Positions 15,734 through 24,735 of a stretch of 64,000 nt of DNA are shown here, piece after piece; position 1 is the first letter of the stretch; every line of letters begins with the position of its first letter. The notes below the pieces were generated by a model. That model saw only the letters and a list, made by a program, of their open reading frames with translations. It did not search any database and had not been told where the DNA came from. This DNA comes from VBDM01 sp963699535 (GTDB lineage: Bacteria; Pseudomonadota; Gammaproteobacteria; Burkholderiales; SG8-39), in assembly GCA_963699535.1 (NCBI GenBank), contig CAVOUJ010000021.1:1-64000 (forward strand), written 5' to 3'. The position numbers and the translations under genes are program-made.

Positions 15734-16833
15734 GTCCGGATCACCCCACGCGCGAATACGTCCCCTTCATCGACTGGCTCAAATGCCTCGGGATGCTGAT
15801 CATCGTGTACGGCCACGTCGCCGGATGGGCGCCGCTTGCGACCTTGCCGCCGATCATGTCCAAGCAGTTCGGCGTCGCGCTGTTCATGTTCACCATAGGC
15901 TACGCCCTCGTCCGGGAAACGCGGAGCCCCTGGCGAGTGGCGTTCAACCGGTTGTTCGAAATATATCTGTTCGGGCTGTCGCTCGCGCTGATCCTCAGCG
16001 TGAGGACGTATCTCACGATCGGGCGCCTGCAGATCAGCAACTACGCGCCGCTGCTGGGGGGCGCAAACGTCGTTTTCGATTTCTTTCCGGCGAACCCGAC
16101 GACTTGGTACTTGGGTACGTATCTGCACATCATCCTGCTTTGGGCGGTGTTCGCTCATCGGCTTCGGGTGACGACGCCTGTGCTGGTTGCCGCGCTGCTC
16201 ATCGAGATTGTGTCCCGGGCAGTGCTCTTCGACACAGCCGGCCGCTTTGTCGCCTATATGCTCCTGAGCAACTGGTTGACGCCGCTGCTGCTCGGGGCCT
16301 GGTACGGCCAGCGTTCAGGTCAGTCGGGTCCCAAGCCTTCGATCGGGGGATGGCCTGCGGCGCTCGCCCTGACGGGCGGGCTCGCCCTGTGGGCCGCCGT
16401 CGCGGAGCACCTGCCCTTCGTGTACGAGTTTCCGTTCATGAAGCTCGCCGTGGGCAATGCGCTGGTCGGGTCGCTCTTGGTGTCGGCGATCACATCCGCT
16501 CTGTACGTGGGCGTAACCTGGTTGACCTTTCAGGCCGTGCTCACGCTTTCCGCTCCGGCGCCGGTGCGTTTCGTGGCGCGCAACTCCCTCATCATTTTTC
16601 TGGCTCACATGCCGCTGTATTACGTGATGGAACCTGCGCTGACCCCATTGATGGACAGCCGCCTTCTCCGCAGCGTGCTCTACGCGGTTGCGTGCGTGAT
16701 CGGGCTTGGATTGCTTGTCCGAAGCGCTGCACCGGCTTTTCAAGCCACGCGAGTTGCGCGACAGGGTTTTCGGCCTCGTGCGAAGGCCCGAATCGGCGAC
16801 ATCCTAGGCCGCGTTCGGCGGCCCGGCTACTGA
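15730..16833 (+). CDS. Membrane acyltransferase, Acyltransferase_3 family
   Basis: A 367-residue integral membrane protein with about ten hydrophobic segments. The first carries the family signature FIDWLKCLGMLIIVYGHVAG, with the conserved His, and FTIGYALVRE follows. Members (OafA, NodX, OpgC-like) O-acylate polysaccharides or lipids on the periplasmic side. GGAGGG lies eight bases before the ATG, which also overlaps the previous stop. Its 3' end overlaps the convergent repeat-protein gene by seven bases. As last gene of the cassette it could move the acyl group across or within the membrane, a guess from context. Confidence 0.85.
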   Translation: MSPDHPTREYVPFIDWLKCLGMLIIVYGHVAGWAPLATLPPIMSKQFGVALFMFTIGYALVRETRSPWRVAFNRLFEIYLFGLSLALILSVRTYLTIGRLQISNYAPLLGGANVVFDFFPANPTTWYLGTYLHIILLWAVFAHRLRVTTPVLVAALLIEIVSRAVLFDTAGRFVAYMLLSNWLTPLLLGAWYGQRSGQSGPKPSIGGWPAALALTGGLALWAAVAEHLPFVYEFPFMKLAVGNALVGSLLVSAITSALYVGVTWLTFQAVLTLSAPAPVRFVARNSLIIFLAHMPLYYVMEPALTPLMDSRLLRSVLYAVACVIGLGLLVRSAAPAFQATRVARQGFRPRAKARIGDILGRVRRPGY

Positions 16834-17275
16834 CTCCACAGTCTCGGCCGCTCGGCACCCACCCACTCCGGGTTGTGTCCGCGGCCGGATTGGTCCGAGA
16901 TGTCGCTGGGTGTGGGATCGAGATTCAGATACCAGATGTTGGCGGCGCCAGCAGCGGTCGAGAGCGGCGAACTCGCTTCACTCAGGATGTTCGCGAGCGA
17001 CAGGTTGGTCGAATAGACCTGGATCCCTCGCAGGATTCCACAGTAAATCTCGTGGCCTCGCCCGGCGTTCGGATTTTCCACGACGATCCACGGCGCATCG
17101 CCCCAGGTCAGGGCCGGCATCGGCGGGTTTATGTTTCCGAATGAGGCGTCGGTGGTGTAGTCGATTGTCTTCGAGGTATCCGGCAGATCGTAATAGAAGA
17201 TCGTCCGTTTTCCGCTGCCCGTGTCCCAGGCGACCAGCGCCTGGGTGTACCACCGGTTGAAGAGTACCGTATTAT
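16827..17275 (-). CDS. C-terminal jelly-roll-like fragment of the giant fusion
   Basis: This frame continues the C-terminal module: RWYTQALVAWDTGSGKRTIF, YYDLPDTS, GRGHEIYCGILRGIQVYSTN and NIWYLNLDPTPSD. It is closely similar to residues 360-556 of the intact protein at 25096-26766. The last part (IQVYSTNLSLANILSEA) has the form of the end of LamG-type beta-sandwich domains. No ligand can be assigned. It ends with TAG at 16827-16829. Confidence 0.6.
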
Positions 17276-17590
17276 TGTTTGTGATAAGTCTCCACCAAAC
17301 GAGGTCGCAATTTCCCAGTAGTGCGTGTTAGTCGGGGATCCTGCGGATAGGGATGTGCGCCGTAATAGCTGTTCGGCTGCGTGCTGTCCCACCAGAACTG
17401 CGTCCCGCTGGTTCCCCAAAAGAAGGTAACGTAATAGCCCGGCTGCTGCCTCGGATAGGCTCGCCAGATGTAGGTCGCCGGATAGATCTTGAGCGGAGGA
17501 TTCGCGAGCTGAGGGTTCAGGAACTGGAACCGCGTCGTCGCCTGCGCCCCGGGGCAGTCGGCCGTCGGCGAAGTCGTGATCGAGCCGGGG
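16827..17590 (-). repeat. Shared C-terminal module, copy 1
   Basis: About 760 bases that closely match 25096-25870 at DNA level, with the ends of both genes identical (CTACTGACTCCACAG across the stop). The copies differ by scattered substitutions and by the indels that break this copy. Confidence 0.75.
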
Positions 17591-19302
17591 AAGTCCAAGC
17601 CAAACTGGGCAATCGTAATCGTCGCGCTGGCGCTGGCGGTCCCGCCCGGTCCGGTGCAGGCTAAAGAAAATGCGCCCGGGGTGGTCAGTGCGCCGCTCGA
17701 TTCGCTGCCGGAAGTCGCCTTGGTGCCGGACCACGCGCCGGAAGCGACGCAGGAGCCTGCATCGGTTGACGACCAGGTGAGCGTGGATGACCTACCGCTC
17801 GCGACCAAAGTCGGGTTCGCCGACAGGGAGATCGTTGGAACCGGGAACACGGTGACGGTCGCGGAGGCGCTTGCGCTACCTCCCGAACCGGTGCAGGTCA
17901 GAGAGTAGCCGCTGCTCGCGGAGAGCGCGCCGGTCGACTGACTGCCTGAAATCGCCATGCTGCCGGTCCACGCGCCGGAAGCCACGCAGGAGGTGGCATC
18001 GGTCGACGACCAAGTGAGCGTGGAAGACGCGCCACTCGCGACCGACGTCGGGCTCGCCGACAGCAGTACCGTGGGAGCCGGGGGTGGCGGTAGCGTGTCC
18101 GGCACGGTGACGGTCGCCGAGGCGCTTGCACCACCTCCCGGGCCGGTACAGGTAAGGGAGAATGCACCGGAGTTCGTCAATGCGCCGCTCGACTCGCTGC
18201 CGGAAATCGCCTTGCTGCCCGACCATGCGCCGGAGGCGACGCAGGAGGCGGCATCGGTTGACGACCAACTGAGCGTGGAAGACTCGCCGCTCGCGACCGA
18301 AGTCGGATTCGCCGACAGCGATACCGTGGGAATCAGGAGCACGGTGACGGTGGTCGAGGCGCTCGCACTGCCTCCGGGGCCGGTACAGATCAGAGAGTAG
18401 CTGCTGCTCGCCGTGAGCGCGCCGGTAGACTGATTGCTGGAAAGCGTCTTGCTGCCCGACCATGCGCCGGAAGCAACGCAAGAAGTGGCATCGGTTGACG
18501 ACCAAGTGAGCATCGAAGAGCCGCTGCTCCAGACAGAAGCGGGGTTCGCAGCCAGCGATACCGTGGGAACCGGGGGCGGCGTCGATGTGGTGCTGGCCAC
18601 GTTGGAGTAGCCGCTCAAATTGCCGACAGCGTCGGTCGCCCGCACGCGGTAGCTGTAACTTGTATTCGCGGTACGACCGGTGTCGTAGAAGGTGGTGGTG
18701 CCGGCCACGGTCGCAATCAGGGCGAAAGCCGCGCAGCCCGCGCCCTGGCAACGCTCCAGCTGATAGTTGCTGACCCCGACATTGTCGGTGGAGGCATTCC
18801 AGGCCAGATTGATCTGGGTGGCGCTGACCGCCGTGGCGGCCAAGCCAGTGGGAGCGGTGGGCGGCGTCGTATCAGAGGGTGTGGCTCTCGAAACCGTATT
18901 CGAGTTGGCGCTGAGATTGCCGGTTGCGTCCGCCGCTCGGACACGATATCGGTAGGTCGTGGAGACAGTTAGACCGATGTCGCTGTACGACGTGGTGGTC
19001 GAGGTGGCGATCTGCGTGAATGTCGTGCAGCTTGCGCCCGTGCATCGAAAGACTTGATAGCCGGTCACTCCCACATTGTCGGTGGAGGCATTCCAAGTCA
19101 GATTGATCTGGATCGGGCTGACCGCCGTGGCGGCCAAGCCAGTGGGGGCGGTCGGCGGCGTGGTGTCTGGAACCGCTTGCGTGGTGGCGCTGGCCACGCC
19201 GGAGTAGCCGCTCAAATTGCCCGCAGCATCGGTCGCCCGCACGCGGTAGCTGTAGCTTGTATTCGCGGTGCGACCGGTGTCGTTGAAGCTCGCGCCGGCC
19301 AC
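17272..19302 (-). CDS. FN3/Ig-like fragment and start of C-terminal module of the giant fusion
   Basis: In-frame piece with the end of FN3 module 12, modules 13 and 14, then four Ig-like modules of about 80 residues (PTVSLSANPTSVASG, STLTWSSTDA, SCVASGAWSGSK, FSLTCTGPGG). After them comes the first half of the shared C-terminal module (FGLDFPGS, YIWRAYPRQQPGYYVTFFWG). Homology to the intact copy at 25096-26766 is lost near 17325, after HPYPQDP, because of a frame change. The Ig-like modules each hold two Cys at a constant spacing. Confidence 0.6.
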   Translation of the reverse strand: MAGASFNDTGRTANTSYSYRVRATDAAGNLSGYSGVASATTQAVPDTTPPTAPTGLAATAVSPIQINLTWNASTDNVGVTGYQVFRCTGASCTTFTQIATSTTTSYSDIGLTVSTTYRYRVRAADATGNLSANSNTVSRATPSDTTPPTAPTGLAATAVSATQINLAWNASTDNVGVSNYQLERCQGAGCAAFALIATVAGTTTFYDTGRTANTSYSYRVRATDAVGNLSGYSNVASTTSTPPPVPTVSLAANPASVWSSGSSMLTWSSTDATSCVASGAWSGSKTLSSNQSTGALTASSSYSLICTGPGGSASASTTVTVLLIPTVSLSANPTSVASGESSTLSWSSTDAASCVASGAWSGSKAISGSESSGALTNSGAFSLTCTGPGGGASASATVTVPDTLPPPPAPTVLLSASPTSVASGASSTLTWSSTDATSCVASGAWTGSMAISGSQSTGALSASSGYSLTCTGSGGSASASATVTVFPVPTISLSANPTLVASGRSSTLTWSSTDAGSCVASGAWSGTKATSGSESSGALTTPGAFSLACTGPGGTASASATITIAQFGLDFPGSITTSPTADCPGAQATTRFQFLNPQLANPPLKIYPATYIWRAYPRQQPGYYVTFFWGTSGTQFWWDSTQPNSYYGAHPYPQDPRLTRTTGKLRPRLVETYHKQ

Positions 19303-21988
19303 GGTCGTAATCAGGGCAAAGGCCGTGCAGCCCGCGCCCTGGCAGCGCTCCAGTTGATAGCCGCTGACCCCGACATTGTCGGTGGCAGCCGTCCAGGTCA
19401 GATTGATCTGGGTCGCGCTGACCGCCGTGGCCGACCAGGCCGGCGGGAGCGGTGGGCGGCGTGGTGTCCGGAACCGCTTGCGTGGTGGCGGTGACGATAC
19501 TCGAGTTGGCGCTGACGTTCCCCGCCGCGTCGGTGGCGCGTACCCGATAGCGATAGGTGGTGGACGCCGCCAGGCCGGTATCGCTGAAACTGGTGACGGT
19601 CGAGGTCGCGATTTGCGCGAAGGTGGTGCAACCGGTCCCTTGGCAGCGGTCGATCTGATATCCGGTCACTCCGACATTGTCGGTGGAAGGCGTCCAGCTC
19701 AGATCGATTTGGCTGGCGCTTCCAACCGATGCGCTCAACACCGCGGGGGCCGTGGGCGGCGTGGTGTCCGGAGCCGTTTGCGTGGTGGCGCTGGCCACGT
19801 TGGAGTAGCCGCTCAAATTGCCGGCAGCATCGGTCGCTCTCACGCGGTAGCTGTAGCTCGTCGAGGCAGCGAGACCCGAGTCGCCGAAGCTGGTCCCGGC
19901 CGGTAATGCGATCTCGGCGAAACTGCTGCACCCGGTGCCCTGGCAGCGTTCGAGCCGATACCCCGTCACCCCTACGTTATCGGTGGAAGCACTCCAAGTC
20001 AGATTGATCTGGGTGGCGCTGACCGTCGCGGCGGCCAAGCCGACTGGGGCGGTCGGCGGCGTGGTGTCCGGAACCGCTTGCGTGGTGGCGCTGGGCACAT
20101 TGGAGTAGCCGCTCAGATTTCCGGCAGCATCGGTTGCTCTCACGCGATAGCTGTAGCTCGTCGAGGCAGAGAGACCCGTGTCGCCGAAGCTCGTCCCGGT
20201 CGGTGACGCGATCTCGGCGAAGCTGCTGCACCCGGCGCCCTGGCAGCGCTCGAGCCGATACCCGGTCACTCCCACATTGTCGGTGGAGGCATTCCAGGTC
20301 AGATTGATCTGTGTCGTGCTGACCGCCGTGGCAGCCAGGCCGGCCGGGGCGGTGGGTGGCGTCGTATCAGAGAGTGTGGCCATAGAAACCGTATTCGAGT
20401 CAGCGCTGAGATTGCCGGCTGCGTCCACCGCCTGAACACGATATTGGTAGGTTGTGGATGGAATCAGGCCGGTGTCGCTGTACGACGCGGCGGCCGAGGT
20501 GGCGATCTGCGCGAATGTCGTGCAGCTTGCGCCGGTGCATCGAAAAACTCGGTAGCCGCTCACGCCCACATTGTCGGTGGATGCATTCCAGGTCAGATTG
20601 ATCTGTGTCGCACTGACCGCCGTGGCCGCCAGGCCGGCGGGAGCGGTGGGCGGCGTGGTGTCCGGAACCGCTTGCGTGGTGGCGGTGACGATACTCGAGT
20701 TCGCGCTGACGTTCCCCGCCGCGTCGGTAGCGCGTACCCGATAGCGATAGGTGGTGGACGCCGCCAGGCCGGTGTCGCTGAAACTGGCAACGCTCGAGGT
20801 CGCAATCTGCGCGAAGGCAGTGCAACCGCTCCCTTCGCAGCGGTCTATCTGATATCCGGTCACTCCGACATTGTCGGTGGAAGGCGTCCAGCTCAGATCG
20901 ATTTGGCTGGCGCTTCCAACCGATGCGCTCAACACCGCGGGGGCCGTGGGCGGCGTGGTGTCCGGAGCCGTTTGCGTGGTGGCGCTGGCCACGTTGGAGT
21001 AGCCGCTCAAATTGCCGGCAGCATCGGTCGCTCTCACGCGGTAGCTGTAGCTCGTCGAGGCAGCGAGACCCGAGTCGCCGAAGCTCGTCCCGGCCGGTAA
21101 TGCGATCTCGGCGAAACTGCTGCACCCGGTGCCCTGGCAGCGTTCGAGCCGATACCCCGTCACCCCTACGTTATCGGTGGAAGCACTCCAAGTCAGATTG
21201 ATCTGGGTGGCGCTGACCGTCGCGGCGGCCAAGCCGACTGGGGCGGTCGGCGGGCTTGTGTCGGCCGCGGGCGGCGTGCCCACCGGCGTGTTCATGTCGG
21301 CCTGGATTTCCGCCTGCGAGAGCGCGCGGCTGTAGATGCGAAGGTCGTCGATCTTCCCCTTAAAGGGGTCGTTGTCTCCTGCGGCTCCCTCTCCCGTTCC
21401 GCCGATGACCGTATTCGCCGAAGTGTTCGTTCCCAGCGTGATCACGCCGATCGTTTGCTGCAGCACGCCGTTGACGTAAAGGCGCGTACCGGAGGAATCG
21501 GCAGCTAGGGCTAGATGCGTCCAGCTGTTCAGAGGCGGCGCGTATGAGAAGGAGTTGGAGCTGCCGGTAAAGACATAGACACCACCGCCACCCCGTGAAA
21601 GGCCAAAATCGATTCGCATGTTGGAGGCGATCGGGGAATCTCTTTTGCTGAGGATCGCGCGATAGTCAGCATAGTCTGTGGGATTGACCCAGACAGAAAT
21701 GGTAAGAGGAAGATTGGGAATATTGATGGTTCTCCCCAGGACGACGCGCGGATCGTTGGTGTCGTTGCCGTCGTCCGACGCGCTGAACTGCAGCGCCGAA
21801 CCAAACTTGCCGGTCGTCCAGGCAGGGCCGTTCGTCAGCGTGCCCGTGTAGCCGTTGCCCGAAGCATCGGCCAGCGTCGTCCCCGAGCCCTCGTCGAAGC
21901 CGTAGGCGGCTACGAGCCCCGAGCCGGTCGCGGCACTTGCCACGTTCGAGTAGGCGGAGAGATTTCCCGTCGCATCGGTCGCGCGCAC
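18872..21988 (-). CDS. LamG-like domain and FN3 fragment of the giant fusion
   Basis: In-frame piece starting inside FN3 module 5. A concanavalin/LamG-like domain follows (LVAAYGFDEGSGTTLADAS to IDDLRIYSRALSQAEI, about 200 residues), a fold that usually binds carbohydrate, then FN3 modules 6 to 11 and part of 12. Homology leaves this frame near 19435 at an extra base in PAGL|AATAV. Modules 6-7 and 10-11 are nearly identical at DNA level. The first Met is internal. Confidence 0.6.
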   Translation of the reverse strand: MRATDATGNLSAYSNVASAATGSGLVAAYGFDEGSGTTLADASGNGYTGTLTNGPAWTTGKFGSALQFSASDDGNDTNDPRVVLGRTINIPNLPLTISVWVNPTDYADYRAILSKRDSPIASNMRIDFGLSRGGGGVYVFTGSSNSFSYAPPLNSWTHLALAADSSGTRLYVNGVLQQTIGVITLGTNTSANTVIGGTGEGAAGDNDPFKGKIDDLRIYSRALSQAEIQADMNTPVGTPPAADTSPPTAPVGLAAATVSATQINLTWSASTDNVGVTGYRLERCQGTGCSSFAEIALPAGTSFGDSGLAASTSYSYRVRATDAAGNLSGYSNVASATTQTAPDTTPPTAPAVLSASVGSASQIDLSWTPSTDNVGVTGYQIDRCEGSGCTAFAQIATSSVASFSDTGLAASTTYRYRVRATDAAGNVSANSSIVTATTQAVPDTTPPTAPAGLAATAVSATQINLTWNASTDNVGVSGYRVFRCTGASCTTFAQIATSAAASYSDTGLIPSTTYQYRVQAVDAAGNLSADSNTVSMATLSDTTPPTAPAGLAATAVSTTQINLTWNASTDNVGVTGYRLERCQGAGCSSFAEIASPTGTSFGDTGLSASTSYSYRVRATDAAGNLSGYSNVPSATTQAVPDTTPPTAPVGLAAATVSATQINLTWSASTDNVGVTGYRLERCQGTGCSSFAEIALPAGTSFGDSGLAASTSYSYRVRATDAAGNLSGYSNVASATTQTAPDTTPPTAPAVLSASVGSASQIDLSWTPSTDNVGVTGYQIDRCQGTGCTTFAQIATSTVTSFSDTGLAASTTYRYRVRATDAAGNVSANSSIVTATTQAVPDTTPPTAPAGLVGHGGQRDPDQSDLDGCHRQCRGQRLSTGALPGRGLHGLCPDYDRGRRELQRHRSHREYKLQLPRAGDRCCGQFERLLRRGQRHHASGSRHHAADRPHWLGRHGGQPDPDQSDLECLHRQCGSDRLSSLSMHGRKLHDIHADRHLDHHVVQRHRSNCLHDLPISCPSGGRNRQSQRQLEYGFESHTL
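19440..20055 (-). repeat. FN3 two-module duplication, unit A
   Basis: About 615 bases nearly identical to 20634-21249 (offset 1194). It covers two FN3 modules and marks a recent internal duplication within the giant fusion gene. Confidence 0.8.
20634..21249 (-). repeat. FN3 two-module duplication, unit B
   Basis: Second copy of the two-module unit at 19440-20055, in the same orientation. The copies diverge sharply at 20062/21256, where unit B runs into the LamG junction. Confidence 0.8.
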
Positions 21989-22025
21989 CCGGTAGCTGTA
22001 ACTTGTACTCGCGGTGCGGCCGGTG

Positions 22026-23012
22026 TCATTGAAGCTGATGCCGGTGACTGTAGCAATCAGGGCGAAAGCAGTGCAGCCGGCACCCTGGCAACGCTCCAGC
22101 TGGTAGCCGCTGACCGCGACGTTGTCGGTGGCAGCCGTCCAGCTCAGATTGATCTGGGTCGCGCTCGACCGCCGTGGCGGCCAGGCCAGTGGGGGCGGTA
22201 GGCGGCGTGGTGTCAGGGGTCGGCGTGGTGGCGCTGGCCACGTTGGAGTAGCCGCTCAAATTGCCGGCAGCGTCGGTCGCCCGCACCCGGTAGCTGTACG
22301 TGGTATTCGCAGTACGGCCCGCGTCATTGAAGCTCACGCCGGCCACTGCAGCAATCAGGGCGAAAGCCGTGCAGCCCGCATCCTGGCAGCGCTCCAGTTG
22401 ATAACCGCTCACTCCCACGTTGTCGGTGGAGGCGTTCCAAGTCAGATTGATCTGGGTGGCGCTAACGGCCGTAGCGGCCAGGCCAGTTGGGACGGTGGGC
22501 GGGGTGGTGTCGGGGACCGCTGGCGTGGTGGCGGTGGCGATGCCCGAGTTGGCGCTGAGATTGTTGGCTGCGTCCACCGCTCGGACACGGTACCGGTAGG
22601 TCGTGGAGGCGGTCCGGCCAGTGTCGCTGTAAGACGTGGTGGTCGAGGTGGCGATCTGCGTGGATGGCGTGCAGGTCGAGCCGGTGCATCGATAGACCCG
22701 GTAGCCGGTCACTCCCACGTTGTCGGTGGAGGCATTCCAGGTCAGATTGATCTGGGTCGGGCTGACCGACGCGGCCGCCAGGCCGGTGGGAACCGTGGGT
22801 GCCGTCGTATCGGCGGGTGTGGCTATGGAAATCGTATTCGAGTCGGCGCTGAGGTTGCCGGCTGCGTCCACGGCCCGAACTCGATATCGGTAGGTTGTGG
22901 ATGGAGTCAGGCCCGTGTTGCTGTACGACGTGGCGGCCGAGGTGGCGATCTGCGCGAATGTCGTGCAGCTCGAGCCGGTGCATCGATAGACCTGATAGCC
23001 GGTGACTCCCAC
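22026..23012 (-). CDS. FN3-module fragment of the giant fusion
   Basis: In-frame piece carrying FN3 modules 2 to 4 and the start of module 5. Each is about 98 residues with the pattern TPPTxPTGLAA, INLTWNASTDNVGV, RYRVRAVDAAGNLS. Real homology runs from about 23087 to 22165, where an extra G within TAV|SATQ shifts the frame. The apparent Met start is internal and not a true initiation site. Confidence 0.55.
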   Translation of the reverse strand: MGVTGYQVYRCTGSSCTTFAQIATSAATSYSNTGLTPSTTYRYRVRAVDAAGNLSADSNTISIATPADTTAPTVPTGLAAASVSPTQINLTWNASTDNVGVTGYRVYRCTGSTCTPSTQIATSTTTSYSDTGRTASTTYRYRVRAVDAANNLSANSGIATATTPAVPDTTPPTVPTGLAATAVSATQINLTWNASTDNVGVSGYQLERCQDAGCTAFALIAAVAGVSFNDAGRTANTTYSYRVRATDAAGNLSGYSNVASATTPTPDTTPPTAPTGLAATAVERDPDQSELDGCHRQRRGQRLPAGALPGCRLHCFRPDCYSHRHQLQ

Positions 23013-24735
23013 GTTGTCGGTGGAAGCATTCCAGGTCAGATTGATCTGGGTCGGGCTGACCGCCGTGGCGGCCAGGCCCGACGGGGGCGGTGGGCGGCGT
23101 GATGTCAGGAGTCGGCGTGGTGGCGCTGGCCACGCCGGAGTAGCCGCTCAAGTTTCCGGCGGCGTCCGTCGCCCTCACGCGATAGCTGTAGCTCGTTCCC
23201 GCGGCGAGGCCTGTGTCGCCGAAGCTCGTCCCGGCCGGTGACGCGATCTCGGCAAAGCTGCTGCACCCGGCGCCCTGGCAGCGCTCGAGCCGATACCCCG
23301 TCACCCCCACATTGTCGGTCGAGGCGCTCCAAATCAGATTGATCTGGGTGGCGCTGACCGCCGTGGCGGCGAGGCCGGCGGGAGGGGTGGGCGGCGTGGT
23401 GTCCGGCGCGTTGAACCTGATTCTTCGAATTTCTCCGGTTGCAAAGACAACGTAATACAAGAAACCATCCGGGCCTTGTTCGATTGAAACAATCCCGGCC
23501 GCTCCGGTGGCGAAAACCAGGTTGCCCGTGAGGTTCCCCACCGCATCCAGGACCAAGCGACGGATCCAGCCGCCGAAGGTGTCGGCGTAGAAGAAGCTGC
23601 CCGAGTAGGTCTGAGGATATGCATTTCCGGTGTAGAAGGTTCCGCCCACCGCGGCGGCGCCGAGGAAATTGGGATCGTATCCGGGAAGCGAAGGCGAAGC
23701 ACCGTCGTGCGCCCAGGAAACGAGCGGTGGCGTGACCGCTGACGGCGGAAGTGAAGCGCACGCGGGCAGCTGCGCTTGGTACTCTGGCTGGGGGAGATTC
23801 CCCTCAAAGCACGGCCAGCCGAAGTTTTCTCCCCGTGTTCCCTTGTTGATTTCCTCCCACGTTTTCCACCCTATATCTCCAATAAACAGGTCGCCCGTGG
23901 CGGGGTGTAACGCAAATCGATAGGGATTCCGCAACCCGTATACCCACACCTTGGATTGCCACGAATTCGTTCCATCGTCAAAAGGGTTGTTTCCGGGGGC
24001 GGTCCCGTCCTCGTTGATGCGGAGAATCTTCCCAGAGGGAGAGCTGAGATCCTGAGAACGAAATGCCAGCGGATCCACTGCTGCCGAACTTGCTCCGTCG
24101 CCGCTACCGACAAAGAGTTTCCCGTCCGGCGCAAATCGCAGCGTTCCGATTGAGTCGGTAATGGAGTCTGACGGTATGCAGTCCGCTCCCGGCGGCTGGG
24201 CGCTACAAGGAGGTGTGCCGACGCTACCCAGGATAGTGATTTCACTCCCGGGAAGCGCTACGTCCGGATTCGCCGGATCAGCCGTGACGCGAATCAGGCG
24301 CGAGACTTTGGCATCGGGACTGCTCGGGTTCCCTCCCTCCTCACGAGTGAACAGAAGGTATACATATCCGTTTCCGGCGAAATTGGGATGGAGAGCGAGC
24401 CCAAGCATGCCTCGGTCCGAAAACTGATTGACCTGGCTGCCGATGCTGATAAATGGGGTGGGAAGCAGCACGCCATTCTTGAAAATTCGAACGACACCAT
24501 CGCGCTGCCAAATAAACATTCGCCCATCGGGCGCGAACGCGAGACCGACCGGTGTAAAGGGAGGCAGGATGGTGACAAGTTCCGAGGAGAATCCCGGGTC
24601 CGCGAACGTCTGCGCCCGGGCGCTGATTCCGGCAAGACCAGAGAGCCACAGGACAATCAAAGTCCCGCACAGGAGGAGGAACCTCCGCCCCGCGCCACGA
24701 ACGTGCCGTTTCAAGCCCCCTTCCACACCAGTCAC
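22462..24735 (-). CDS. N-terminal piece: PQQ-dependent sugar dehydrogenase-like propeller plus first FN3 module
   Basis: The frame starts at a GTG at 24735, or at a TTG 21 bases later with GGAAGGGGG in front. A signal peptide (FLLLCGTLIVLWLSGLAGIS, then ARA) is followed by a six-bladed-propeller domain of about 400 residues. Its motifs are PVGLAFAPDGRMFIWQRDG, GLALHPNF, KVWVYGLRNPYRFALHP and ENFGWPCFEG, typical of soluble glucose/sorbosone dehydrogenases that oxidise sugars with PQQ in the periplasm. One FN3 module follows, then homology leaves this frame near 23087 at an extra G; the rest to 22462 is out of frame. Confidence 0.75.
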   Translation of the reverse strand: MTGVEGGLKRHVRGAGRRFLLLCGTLIVLWLSGLAGISARAQTFADPGFSSELVTILPPFTPVGLAFAPDGRMFIWQRDGVVRIFKNGVLLPTPFISIGSQVNQFSDRGMLGLALHPNFAGNGYVYLLFTREEGGNPSSPDAKVSRLIRVTADPANPDVALPGSEITILGSVGTPPCSAQPPGADCIPSDSITDSIGTLRFAPDGKLFVGSGDGASSAAVDPLAFRSQDLSSPSGKILRINEDGTAPGNNPFDDGTNSWQSKVWVYGLRNPYRFALHPATGDLFIGDIGWKTWEEINKGTRGENFGWPCFEGNLPQPEYQAQLPACASLPPSAVTPPLVSWAHDGASPSLPGYDPNFLGAAAVGGTFYTGNAYPQTYSGSFFYADTFGGWIRRLVLDAVGNLTGNLVFATGAAGIVSIEQGPDGFLYYVVFATGEIRRIRFNAPDTTPPTPPAGLAATAVSATQINLIWSASTDNVGVTGYRLERCQGAGCSSFAEIASPAGTSFGDTGLAAGTSYSYRVRATDAAGNLSGYSGVASATTPTPDITPPTAPVGPGRHGGQPDPDQSDLECFHRQRGSHRLSGLSMHRLELHDIRADRHLGRHVVQQHGPDSIHNLPISSSGRGRSRQPQRRLEYDFHSHTRRYDGTHGSHRPGGRVGQPDPDQSDLECLHRQRGSDRLPGLSMHRLDLHAIHADRHLDHHVLQRHWPDRLHDLPVPCPSGGRSQQSQRQLGHRHRHHASGPRHHPAHRPNWPGRYGR

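Larger units (their letters stand above)
16827..24735 (-). pseudogene. Giant secreted fusion: sugar dehydrogenase/FN3/LamG/Ig-like, broken by about six frameshifts
   Basis: Joining frames by homology gives one gene of about 2,630 codons. In order it holds a signal peptide, a PQQ-type sugar dehydrogenase beta-propeller, five fibronectin III modules, a LamG-like domain, nine more FN3 modules, four Ig-like modules and a C-terminal jelly-roll-like module. Frame changes occur near 23087, 22165, 19435, 17325 and 17275, with at least one more possible. Those examined in the FN3 part are single extra bases inside otherwise well-conserved motifs. Because ftsK in this window also carries such an indel, sequencing error is a serious alternative to decay. 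The 3' end overlaps the acyltransferase gene by seven bases. Confidence 0.6.

Noticed and set aside
17600..24000. Regularly spaced repeats that might suggest a CRISPR array
   Set aside because: The unit is about 300 bases, coding, imperfect and in frame with FN3 and Ig-like modules; no short repeat/spacer pattern and no cas genes are present.
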